NCBI GenBank assembly: GCA_003290165.1 | Contig: QNQO01000806.1 | Span: 248,001 to 312,000, forward strand | Length of the DNA: 64,000 nt | DNA from: Berberis thunbergii | Lineage: Eukaryota; Streptophyta; Magnoliopsida; Ranunculales; Berberidaceae | Direction: 5' to 3' | Shown here: positions 55,601 through 62,721 of the stretch, piece after piece | How positions within the stretch are numbered: the stretch's first letter is position 1 | How the letters are laid out: each line of letters starts with the position of its first letter | Position numbers and translations under genes: made by a program | Notes under the pieces: model-generated | Databases searched by the model: none | What the model saw: the letters and a program-made list of their open reading frames with translations, nothing else | What the model was told of the DNA's origin: nothing

Positions 55601-57260
55601 TAGCAGACACCGATTAATCGGTCCAACCGACTCACCGATTTATTTTTATATATAAAAAAAAAACCTAAACTCAAGATTCTCATTTCATTCGCATGTCACA
55701 GCTCCCCCCAGCCCAGATCCTATAGAGAATAAGAAGAAAAGCAAGAAAAAAGATAGAAGAGCAACGGCGACGACGATCTCTGTCTCTTTCGGTTTCTCTT
55801 TTCTTCCTTCATACCAAATTTCCGTCTTCCCTATCCTCCCATTCCCGACCATCCCACTCGGCCTCCCCTCTTCTCCTTCTGTGTAGAATTCATATAAGCT
55901 AGGGGAGCTTGTTGATTGAGGTTATTTGTAGTGATATGGATTTTGGTGATACAGTTGATTGTTGTCGGAACAAATTGGATTCAGTTTGTTGCTGATGTCG
56001 AACTCTCATCTTTGTGCGTATTTGACATTTTTTGGCCTTCTGACTGAGAACACTAATAACTGAACTTTCAATTTCTTTGGAATTTTGTGATTATGCGTAA
56101 CAAATTTACACAATTTTCATGCACTTCAGTCATGACTTCCTTTATTTTTTTATCTAGAATATATTGGCATAATTCTCTGAATGTGGAGTATTTTTGTTTT
56201 TACAAAGTTGTTTCTAGAAATGTTTTCAATGCCAAGTAATACCATTTACCTTCACGGGTTAGTGGGATACGTAGGTTGGTTCTTCCTGTTAAGTCTGACA
56301 TCTATTTTGCTTTTGAATGTTTGTCTTTGTAGCTTGGTTGTTAAAATAATCTACAATTTTCTTGTAACTTCTTTTAAGTAGCTTGGACTGATTTTAAATA
56401 GATCATATTACAATATAACTAAGAAATAATATTCCTAAAAAAACTTAATTATATCAAAATAATAATAATTATTATTATTATTTGGGGGGGGGGGGGGGGG
56501 ATGTCTACTGAGTTCGAGCTGGATGACAACTATGAAATTTGTATTCCTTACCTTATCAGGGGAACTAACTCCTTGTGGAAGTTATGTGACAGTGGTCGTT
56601 ACATTTGTCACGTATGCTTTTGAACCAGCTAGTGAACGGAACCTAGCCTTTCCACTCCTTTTTTATGTCCATCCTCTAAGTATTCACTTCGTTGTGAGGT
56701 TGCCCAAATGCCCATCCAATTAGCTACCTATGCCACGTTCATACACTCTCTTCGATAGTAATGTCTCTCACTCTACGGTAGTGTAGGGATACTTAAAGTG
56801 TCCTTCCAATCAGCCACCTGTGCAATTTTCATATATACCTCATGAACTGATGAAATAATTAAAATTTAGCTGGAGTTAGTTCCTCTTGCGAATCTGTTGA
56901 ACCATGCAAGTGTCCGGTTATATTTGCTTTTTGCCATTATTGTCTCAGTTCTTTTTCTTATTCGCCTAATATCTTACCCCATATTCCTATCTTGATCAGG
57001 CACAACTCTTAGCAGAAGATGATGAAAATGATGTTGCCTCTGCAAGCAAAGCTCATAATATCAATGGAGGTGATCTAAGATCATTGGATGATGAGATTAG
57101 GAAGATGCTAGCAGGTATCTTCATCCACAATTCCAGATTGAGAAAACAAGTCAACTCTGTTATCCGTTGTGCTCTTAAAACATCCATTGCTTCTGAGGAA
57201 GAAGAGAAAGTTGAAACACCATCTAGAAAGACCGTCCTAAACAAGTTCTTAGAAAGATGA
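31508..57260 (+). CDS. EREX-like: EREX-like PX-domain protein gene (RAB5 effector family), 10 exons, one internal stop
   Basis: Arabidopsis EREX and its homologues ERL1/ERL2 are plant RAB5 effectors. They bind endosomal membranes with a PX domain and act in vacuolar trafficking. Ten exons can be placed: 31508-31609, 37419-37529, 38526-38624, 38779-38868, 39704-39809, 40380-41095, 51071-51235, 51322-51564, 52377-52595 and 57000-57260. All have GT-AG borders and compatible phases, for 704 codons with the TGA, a normal family length. Exons 1-5 give the [20 protein letters not shown] leader and the PX domain; exons 6-10 give the linker and coiled coils. A TAA at 40454-40456 (codon 195) interrupts exon 6. 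It may be a real null allele, a pseudogene or a base error. Transposons fill the introns. Confidence 0.92.
32090..32515. repeat. Dispersed repeat with GATTAATCGG motifs
   Basis: The segment is full of CGATTAATCGGCGA units and contains GAACCGAATTGGGTGAAATCGG. The latter is repeated, with the same flanking order, at about 55545-55650. It is probably a MITE-like element; ends and target duplication were not fixed. Confidence 0.5.
35111..36421. mobile_element. Inverted-repeat element with GAGGCG subterminal motifs
   Basis: The ends read TAGTTAAGGC at 35111 and, inverted, TAGTTAAGGC at 36412-36421. Both flanks are rich in GAGGCG units (near 35122-35180 and 36310-36400), arranged inverted to each other. 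No transposase was seen and the target duplication is unclear, so the superfamily (hAT-like) is a guess. The interior includes a 25-nt T run (35589-35613) and polypurine sequence. Confidence 0.6.
37419..37529 (+). CDS. EREX-like exon 2 (start of PX domain)
   Basis: Reads [20 protein letters not shown] and [17 protein letters not shown], the first PX beta strands. Borders are ATTTGTAG/ and GTG/GTGAGA; 37 codons, phase 0 at both ends. Confidence 0.9.
37530..38525 (+). other. EREX-like intron 2 with a G-rich tract
   Basis: No inserted element was recognised. A G-rich run (GAGGGGAAGGAGGAGGAGGG and then GG, A and eight Gs) at 38328-38357 could form a G-quadruplex on the sense strand. Confidence 0.6.
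38526..38624 (+). CDS. EREX-like exon 3 (PX domain)
   Basis: Reads [20 protein letters not shown] and [13 protein letters not shown]. The RRF motif is the PX phosphoinositide-binding signature. The acceptor is CTCAG at 38525; the alternative CTACAG eight bases downstream would break the frame. 33 codons. Confidence 0.9.
38779..38868 (+). CDS. EREX-like exon 4 (PX domain)
   Basis: Reads [20 protein letters not shown] and [10 protein letters not shown]. The FP-KK--PPAP loop is the PX proline-rich membrane loop. 30 codons, phase 0 at both ends. Confidence 0.9.
39704..39809 (+). CDS. EREX-like exon 5 (end of PX domain)
   Basis: Reads [20 protein letters not shown] and [15 protein letters not shown], the last PX helices. 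It ends TCTT/GTAGGT in phase 1, matching the two-base start of exon 6. Confidence 0.9.
40380..41095 (+). CDS. EREX-like exon 6, with in-frame TAA
   Basis: The exon runs from CA-TTTCAAAATGCAAATCAG to ACGACAAAG/GTATTT. It encodes a Ser-rich acidic linker ([20 protein letters not shown], then [16 protein letters not shown]) and ends [14 protein letters not shown], the start of the coiled coil. The frame is conserved on both sides of a TAA at 40454-40456. Excising 40412-40469 as an intron would not preserve frame and would be too short (58 nt). Confidence 0.88.
41500..41518. repeat. Left 19-bp target duplication of the RTE LINE
   Basis: ATAACAGTAACTGTAACCT here and ATAACAGTAATTGTAACCT at 44738-44756 differ by one base. 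They bracket the element exactly. Confidence 0.9.
41519..44737 (-). mobile_element. RTE-clade LINE, near full length
   Basis: The 3.2-kb element lies antisense to the EREX-like gene. Its 5' end reads AACTCCGCCCATTGCAACGG and includes GATCCCAAGCCCGGATAAAG, and its 3' end is a (GAT)n tail, as is typical of plant RTE elements. The 19-bp duplication with one mismatch shows a complete insertion by target-primed reverse transcription. Confidence 0.9.
41533..44550 (-). pseudogene. RTE endonuclease/reverse transcriptase ORF with one stop
   Basis: A single frame of about 1,000 codons encodes an apurinic-like endonuclease followed by RT. Endonuclease motifs are [30 protein letters not shown] (catalytic E), [20 protein letters not shown] and [13 protein letters not shown] motifs are [39 protein letters not shown] and [12 protein letters not shown] (FADD at 42313-42324), ending with FGHVRRRP. 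The only break I see is a TGA at 43381-43383 just after the endonuclease domain (RCFKA*QKDRCLE); frame is kept across it. This family is often annotated in plants as craniofacial development protein 2-like. Confidence 0.9.
44738..44756. repeat. Right 19-bp target duplication of the RTE LINE
   Basis: ATAACAGTAATTGTAACCT matches 41500-41518 with one substitution. Confidence 0.9.
45538..47070. mobile_element. Non-autonomous hAT element carrying a host-gene-like 5' end
   Basis: An 8-bp duplication GTGATATA (45530-45537 and 47071-47078) flanks ends reading CTAAGTTGCACGGACTC and, inverted, CTAGGAAGCACAAACTC. Eight-bp duplication and CTAGG-type ends fit hAT. Tandem variants of GACTCGGATACG and CGTGTCGG lie near both ends. 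No transposase is visible. Confidence 0.85.
46136..46784 (-). pseudogene. Unrecognised host-gene-like piece inside the hAT element
   Basis: On the minus strand a CT-rich, leader-like stretch (46784-46534) precedes an ATG at 46533 reading [12 protein letters not shown] and a donor CCC/GTAAGC at 46499. After a pyrimidine tract, a frame from about 46433 reads [20 protein letters not shown] and [14 protein letters not shown], ending near 46136. This layout looks like a 5' UTR, first exon, intron and second exon of a captured gene. The acceptor AG is not seen and I do not recognise the protein. Confidence 0.4.
47850..49030 (-). repeat. Tandem duplication inside the LARD-like element
   Basis: The segment beginning AAACTAGGAAAGAAATCACA at about 47850 recurs at about 48549 with the same order of landmarks (GTACATGTGACAAAGCCTT, CCGCCCTTACTTCT, GGAGAAACGTGTTTAGGTT, CACCGCGG-GTATTGGGC). 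The first copy is longer by the SINE insertion and an extra flank. Confidence 0.85.
48043..48177 (-). mobile_element. tRNA-derived SINE
   Basis: A 135-bp insertion on the minus strand starts near GGCATGACAACTTAACGGTT and includes AGAGCTTGGTGG (A-box-like) and GGGTTCAAACCT (B-box-like). It ends TATAAAAACCCTGCTTGCCTTT followed by A12. A perfect 13-bp duplication TTTGTCACATATC lies at 48030-48042 and 48178-48190. The second tandem copy lacks it. Confidence 0.88.
50256..50839. mobile_element. hAT MITE
   Basis: A 584-bp element has ends TAGGGGTGGGCACGGGACGG and, inverted, TAGCGGTGGGCATCCCATCC. A perfect 8-bp duplication CTTAAATG lies at 50248-50255 and 50840-50847. GGGACGGGAT units cluster at both ends around an AT-rich centre. 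It has no coding capacity. Confidence 0.93.
51071..51235 (+). CDS. EREX-like exon 7 (coiled coil)
   Basis: Reads [20 protein letters not shown] and [20 protein letters not shown], a heptad-rich coiled coil. 55 codons, phase 0 at both ends, borders TTTCCAG/ and /GTGCTT. Confidence 0.9.
51322..51564 (+). CDS. EREX-like exon 8 (coiled coil)
   Basis: Reads [20 protein letters not shown] and later [20 protein letters not shown], the most conserved coiled-coil block of the family. The 86-nt intron before it ends ACTATTAAG. 81 codons. Confidence 0.88.
52377..52595 (+). CDS. EREX-like exon 9 (coiled coil)
   Basis: Reads [20 protein letters not shown] and [19 protein letters not shown], then [20 protein letters not shown]. 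73 codons, phase 0, borders TTTGCAG/ and GCAGAG/GTATTA. Confidence 0.9.
53940..56456 (-). mobile_element. Decayed relative of the LARD-like element
   Basis: The left end (to about 54161) ends CTAAGAAATACTATTCCTAA and then TAATTACATTA. The same words reappear at 56410-56456 (CTAAGAAATAATATTCCTAA, TTATATCA) as a right LTR stub. The interior shares CACCGCGGGGTATTGGG and GGAATAGGATGGGTACTGAT with the element at 47-50 kb. Most of the right LTR is missing. Confidence 0.6.
55540..55660. repeat. Second copy of the GATTAATCGG repeat
   Basis: AAGCGATTAATCGCAATTCG and GAACCGAATTGGGTGAAATC recur here in the same order as at 32100-32170. Only the first third of the repeat is present. Confidence 0.6.
56462..56500 (+). 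repeat. (ATT)n followed by a 17-nt G run
   Basis: AATAATTATTATTATTATTT is followed by 17 consecutive Gs (56484-56500). It lies a few bases beyond the right LTR stub of the decayed LARD-like element. Confidence 0.85.
57000..57260 (+). CDS. EREX-like exon 10 and stop
   Basis: Reads [40 protein letters not shown] and [12 protein letters not shown], then TGA at 57258-57260. The [11 protein letters not shown] end is the usual C-terminus of the family. 87 codons, after acceptor CTTGATCAG. Confidence 0.9.
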   Translation, partial: AQLLAEDDENDVASASKAHNINGGDLRSLDDEIRKMLAGIFIHNSRLRKQVNSVIRCALKTSIASEEEEKVETPSRKTVLNKFLER

Positions 57261-58312
57261 TATGGAGGTAATGGTGTATATTTTACCTTTTAAAATTACA
57301 GAGTAGGTCAACCTCCACACCCAGCAATCTAGCATCAGGTAAATGTCTGCAGTTCTCAACCTTTTATCATTGAACATGCAGCACTTTCTCATGTAATTTT
57401 TTATATATACAAAAGTTAGTCTTATAATCTGTGCCTCCGGAGCAAGGATTGTGATTTCGTTTTTCGATTTAATTTTGGTGAACTGATTCTAAAAATATTT
57501 CTCAGAGGGTATATGAAATATGGGAAGAGAAATATTGTTAAAGCCCAATTCAAATTATTGTAATATTGGGCCCCTGCAATATACCCAACTTAATGTATTT
57601 TAATGTTGGGCCTCCCCCCATATACCCAACAACCTACTCTCTGGGCTGTAATCTGTAATTTAAGACTGTTATTTAACCCATATGAGTTGGGTTTAATTAA
57701 TATTTTTGTTTTTCTCTTTCAATTAAATTCCGTTTCCGTTTTCTCATTCACTTAGACAGACATTTGAACGGCGATGGTTTGCATTGTATTTGACGTTTTA
57801 AAGCAATTACTTTGCAACAATAACTATTGATTAGATTAAAATTAATTATTGAAAGATATATTTAAATAATGATGAAAAGTTAAAGTGTGAAATGTGGTTG
57901 GAGTCAGTGTTGTATCGTGAAGAATTGCGGGTAATTTGACTCGACTCTGGTCAACTATTGAATTGAATCGCCCATTAAATAGTGTTTCACACAAATCGGT
58001 GTGAATCGGGGATGATTCACATCTTAAATCGCAAAATCGTGTGAGTTTTTTGTGATTCATACAGATGAAATAAGAGAAGTTTAAGAGAAATTAAAGAGAA
58101 AGAATACCAAGGAAGAGGAGAAAGAAGAAGGAGAGACATACCTATTTCCACCATCGAATAAGGATGAGTCAGTTGAAGATCAAACGGGGACAAAGACGGC
58201 TCCTCGATTGTTTCCTCACCACATGATCGATCCTCATGCGAGTTTGTTGTGAATACAGATGAAAAAAAAAAAAAAAAGTTAAAGAGAAAGAAGAAGAGAA
58301 ATTAAACAGAAA
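57261..58312. other. Downstream of the EREX-like gene; no gene seen
   Basis: The first 0.2 kb is probably 3' UTR, though no clear AATAAA signal was found. TATACCCAACTTAATGT-type repeats (57570-57640), a GTGTTGTATCGTGAAGAATTG repeat-like stretch (57905-58060) and duplicated purine-rich AGAGAAATTAAA-GAGAAAGAA segments (58080-58115, 58280-58312) follow. Confidence 0.5.
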
Positions 58313-58533
58313 GAATGACCCGACCCGCCCGACCGGACGACGGCGGCGGGCGCGAGAGTCTATCTCTCCCCTCCTCATAAAAGAGTGGTACCCCCAAGGG
58401 GTCCAAACCCAAGTCCTAACTACCTCCTTATATACTCTATCACAAAGAGATACATAATAGATATGCGACTATAAATTAGAGAGTGATTCAAAGATCAAAT
58501 TAGGAGAGAGGTTCAGGGTTCAAAACCAGGTAG
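58313..58533 (-). repeat. Inverted fragment of the copia LTR
   Basis: The sequence is the reverse complement, with small indels, of 61145-61370, which lies within the copia LTR. It joins directly to integrase codons at 58534. Confidence 0.9.
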
Positions 58534-60580
58534 TAGTTGCCATAATGCTTAACTCTGGTGCTGCATCGCACTCGTGGGGAGAAATCATCTTGACAGTCTG
58601 TTATGTGCTAAATAGAGTCCCCAAATCGAAAAGTAAAACATCTCCCTATGAGATTCTGAAAACTAGACAACCCAACTTGTCTTATTTGAAAACTTGGGGT
58701 TGTTTAGCTTATGTTAGAATTCATGATCCTAAAAGGAACAAGCTTGCTAGTAGGGCATATGAATGTGTATTCATAGGATATGCCATGAATAGCAAAGCTT
58801 ATATATTCTATAATCTTAAAGATCAAGTTATTATAAAATCAAACGACGTTGACTTTTATGAAGATAAATTTCCTTTTAATTCGAGGAATAGTGGGGTACA
58901 TCATCAAACAGCGTACCCTTGATCAGGGTAAATGAAACTGATAAAGCCACAGAATCTGAGCCAAGAAGAAGTAAACGGAAACGAACTTCTAAAAACTTTG
59001 GCCCCGATTACTATGTTTTTTCAGTCGAAGAGGATCCCCTTAGTTTTCAAGAAGCCCTATCCTCTATAGATGTCAATTTTTGGGAAGAGGCTATCGATGA
59101 TGAAATGTATTCTCTTGAGTCTAACAGAACCTGGCACTTAGTCGATTTGCCACCAGGTTACAAGACTATAGGATGTAAATGAGTATCTAAGAAGAAAATT
59201 GAAACCCGATGGTAATGTTGACAAGTTCAAGGCTCGTCTCGTAGCCAAAGGGTATAGACAGAGAGAAAATGTTGATTTCTTTGACACATATTCTCCTGTA
59301 ACCAGAATTACATCCATTCGAGTGTTAATTTCTCTTGCTGCAATACATAACCTAGTTTTGCACCAAATGGACGTTAAGACTGCGTTTCTTAATGGCGATT
59401 TGGAAGAAGAAATTTACATGGACCAACCTGAAGGTTTTGTTATTCCAGGACAAGAACATAAAGTTTGCAAACTAGATAAGTCACTTTACGGTTTGAAACA
59501 AGCTCTAAAACAATGGCATGAAAAATTTGATAATCTTGTTATCGCACATGACTTTAAAGTGAACGAAAGTGACAAATGCATTTACTATAAAGCTGAAAAT
59601 GGCATTTGCACTATAATATGTCTGTATGTGGATGACTTACTTATCTTTGGTTCTAATATCCATGTCGTGAATAAAGTGAAAGCTTTATTGTGTGCAAACT
59701 TTGATATGAAAGACCTTGGAGAAGCGAATGTAATCCTTGGTATCAAGATTACTAGGTCTGAAAAGGGAATTTCTTTGAATCAATCACATTATATCGAGAA
59801 GATCCTAAATAAATATAATTACTCTGACTGTAAACATGCATGTACTCCTTATGACTCTAGTGTAAAATTGTTCAAGAATACCGGTGACGGTGTTAGACAA
59901 TCTGAGTATGCAAGCATCATTGGTAGTCTTAGATATGCTACCGATTGTACTAGACCCGACATAGCTTACGCTGTTGGATTACTATGCAGATTTACAAGTA
60001 GACCTAGTATAGAGCATTGGCATGCAATTGAACGGGTCATGAGGTACCTAAAGAGGACTAAGAACCTCGGATTACGTTATCAGAAGTTTCCCGCTGTCCT
60101 TGAAGGATATAGCGATGCTGATTGGAACACCCTTTCAGATGACTCCAAAGCCACCAGTGGCTATATTTTCAATATAGCTGGTGGAGCTGTTTCTTGGAAA
60201 TCAAAGAAACAGACCATTCTGGCACAGTCCACGATGGAGTCAGAGATTATAGCACTAGCCACGGCTAGTAAAGAAGCAGGTTGGTTGAGAAACCTGCTAG
60301 TAGAGATCCCTTTATGGGAAAGACCGATACCAGCTGTCTTGATCCATTGCGATAGTACCGCGGCTATTGCAAAAATACAGAACCGTTATTATAACGGCAA
60401 GAAACGAAAAATATGTCGTAAGCACAGCACAGTTAGAGAGTTTCTATCTACTGGTGCTGTGAGAGTGGATCATATATGAACTGATGCGAACTTGGCTGAT
60501 CCTTTGACGAAAGGATTAGCTAGAGAGAAGGTTTTCAAAACCTCGAAAGGAATGGGACTAATGCCCTTAGATAGTTGAGT
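58534..60580 (+). pseudogene. Ty1/copia pol, 3' half (integrase end, RT, RNase H)
   Basis: The piece starts inside the integrase and shows the LNRVPKSKSKTSPYEILKTR block. The RT region includes VAKGYRQRENVDFFDTYSPV, LHQMDVKTAFLNGDLEEEIY, MDQPEGFV, and the catalytic LYVDDLLIFGS. The RNase H end reads LEGYSDADWNTLSDDSKATS and ADPLTKGLAREK. Breaks are a frame change near 58920, a TGA at 59180 plus a shift just after it, and a TGA near 60477. The domain order IN-RT-RH is that of copia. It is not connected to a 5' half; the left side is an inverted LTR fragment. Confidence 0.92.
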
Positions 60581-61091
60581 TATTCACGATGGTAACCCAA
60601 CCTATAGACTAGAGATCCCAAGAAATAGGTTCAATGGGTAATAACAAGTCGTGAATCATGCTGACAAAATAACAATCTCACTCCTAGACTACAGCATGAA
60701 TTCCTGAAGCGATAGTAGGATGAGTTAAAAACTCTTACTGAGGTCTATACTCTATGTGTAGTGGAGTACCTAGCTACAAGAGTACTCTTGATAGACTCAC
60801 CTAAGTGATTGTGAAAATTTGGCCGCTTTCTATGGAATTTGTGGGCAAAATTCCTAGAGCCTTCACTACACTGGGATATATGTGCATGGCCGTAAAGCAC
60901 GGGCTTTTTAGACTGCACCCTGGTAAGGTTGTGCGTGTAATGTCTGTTAGAGATAGAGTTTAAAACTACGAGTTACTCTAGTATATTCTAAAGTATGAAC
61001 ACTACGCAAGAGTTCAAGTCGAAAGACACTTTTACTTATGCACAATCTTATATTTTATAGATTGCTCGATGAAAATTGTTTTTAAAAATCC
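60581..61091 (+). other. copia 3' untranslated internal region
   Basis: About 0.5 kb between the end of RNase H and the polypurine tract holds no open frame. This is a common arrangement in copia elements. Confidence 0.7.
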
Positions 61092-61102
61092 AAGTGGGGG
61101 AT
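61092..61102 (+). other. copia polypurine tract
   Basis: AAGTGGGGGAT directly precedes the TGTTGCAAAT start of the LTR, as expected for the plus-strand primer. Confidence 0.88.
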
Positions 61103-62024
61103 TGTTGCAAATTTGGTTTTTTAAAAATAAAAACAAATGTGTGTCTACCTGGTTTTGAACCCTGGACCTCTCTCCTAATTTGATCTTTGAATCACTCTCT
61201 AATTTATAGTCTCATATCTATTATGTATCTCTTTGTGGTAGAGTATATAAGGAGATAGTTAGGACTTGGGTTTGGACCCCTTGGGGGTACCACTCTTTTA
61301 TGAGGAGGGGAGAGATAGACTCTCGCGCCCGCCGCCGTCCGTCCGGTCGGGCAGGTCGGGTCGGGTCATTTAGAGAGCAAACCATTTTTTTGCTGAAAAT
61401 TTATTTAAACGAAAAAATAAACTTTTGAACTTCTGAAAAGGACTGAGTCTAAACGGTTTCTCTAAAACACCTTTTGGCCCCATGATTTCTGGCACAAATC
61501 CCGCTGCCATTTCGTCTCCACGATTTGATACGCGATTGATGCCAATGAATACAGACGGTATTTCGTGTTTGTATGTATGATTTTCAATCTATAAATACCA
61601 TCTCGATTTTGAGTTTTAGTATAATGAAAAACAAAAGGAGAGAAACATAGAGTTCCTTCGAAAAAAAAACAGAGAGTATAAAAGTTTTTGCTAACAGTTT
61701 TCGAGCTTCTGTTGTTTACAAAAACAGTCTTGCATCCAGTTCTTCAACATCAAAACAGATTTGCGAAAACAGTCTCTGTTTTGTTTGCCAAGTTTCTGCT
61801 TCTTGCTGATTTATTTTCAACGGTATTGGTGATTCCGAGCAAATACAAAGATTAAGGGTGAATTGTTTTCCGTTCATCTAGTGTGAAATTTTTGAACGAG
61901 ACAGAGAAGATTCTGGGCTGTTTTATCCTGGGGACGGTGGGGCTACGTTACTGTTTGCACAATTTTGGGCAGAGCCGCGAAACGTCTTAAAGAGAGCGAC
62001 CTAGTCCGCGACTCAACCCAAGCA
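61103..62024 (+). repeat. copia LTR, shared by two internal regions
   Basis: The 922-bp LTR starts TGTTGCAAATTTGG and ends CCAAGCA. It follows a polypurine tract on the left and precedes a primer site and gag on the right, so it serves as 3' LTR to one internal region and 5' LTR to the other. A TATA-like TCTATAAATACC lies at 61588-61599. Confidence 0.87.
61588..61599 (+). promoter_or_regulatory. TATA box of the copia LTR
   Basis: TCTATAAATACC lies about 490 bp into the LTR, followed by an AGAGAAACATAGAG region suitable for transcription start. Confidence 0.6.
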
Positions 62025-62027
62025 AAA

Positions 62028-62040
62028 TTGGTACCATCGT
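62028..62040 (+). other. copia primer binding site
   Basis: TTGGTACCATCGT lies four to five bases after the LTR. The TGGTA core fits initiator Met-tRNA use but the rest is divergent. Confidence 0.6.
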
Positions 62041-62097
62041 TCCTTCCTTTTAATTCGAATTTACAGCATATTTTCCAACATTTTTAAGACGTTTTTT

Positions 62098-62721
62098 ATG
62101 TCTGCCATGAATTCAATTACTGAAATTGCTGCAAAAGAGCTTAATAGGCCTTTCCGTTTTGAGGACCAAAACTTTAAAAGATGGAGACAAAAGATGTTAT
62201 TTTTTCTAACAACACAAAAGGTTGCATATGTTTGTGATACTGAAAAACCAACAATGTCTGCTGAACCTACTGAAACACAAACTAAAGAATTAGACCGTTG
62301 GATTGAAAATGATTTTTTATGTAAAAATTTTATCCTGATTGGTCTGTCTGGTGATCTTTATGATTATTATTGTTCTGAACAAACTGCAAAAGATATTTGA
62401 GAAGCCCTTAGAAAGAAATATGACACTGAGGAGGCTGCCACAAAGAAATATGTTGTTAGTCATTATCTGAAATTTCAAATGACTGATGATAAGTCTGTGG
62501 AATCCCAATCACACGATCTTCAAAAGATTGCTCATGATATTATATCTGAGGGAATGACTTTAGATGAGCAATTTCAAGTAGCTGTTGTGATAGACAAATT
62601 GCCCCCTAGCTGGAAAGATTTTAAGAATGTCCTTAGGCATAAAACTAAAGAGTTTTCCCTAGAAAGCCTGATAACCCGACTTCGTATTGAGGAGGAAGCC
62701 AGGAAACAAGATCAGAAAAGA
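62098..62721 (+). pseudogene. Ty1/copia gag
   Basis: The gag starts with ATG at 62098 (MSAMNSITEIAAKELNRPFR) and includes FEDQNFKRWRQKMLFFLTTQ, the UBN2-type gag fold. A TGA at 62398-62400 sits where the family has tryptophan (KDI*EALRKKYD), and the frame continues to KLPPSWKDFKNVLRHKTKEF and RLRIEEEARKQDQKR. The frame ends with TGA at 62722-62724, and the nucleocapsid continues in the +1 frame. Confidence 0.9.

Larger units (their letters stand above)
52596..56999 (+). other. EREX-like intron 9 (4.4 kb)
   Basis: The intron contains a decayed relative of the LARD-like element (53940-56456), another GATTAATCGG repeat and a 17-nt G run. The remainder, including 52600-53900 and 56520-56990, shows no gene. 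Confidence 0.8.

Noticed and set aside
58545..60479. Reading the copia pieces as a functional host gene
   Set aside because: They carry copia RT and RNase H motifs, stops and frameshifts, and abut an LTR and an inverted LTR fragment.
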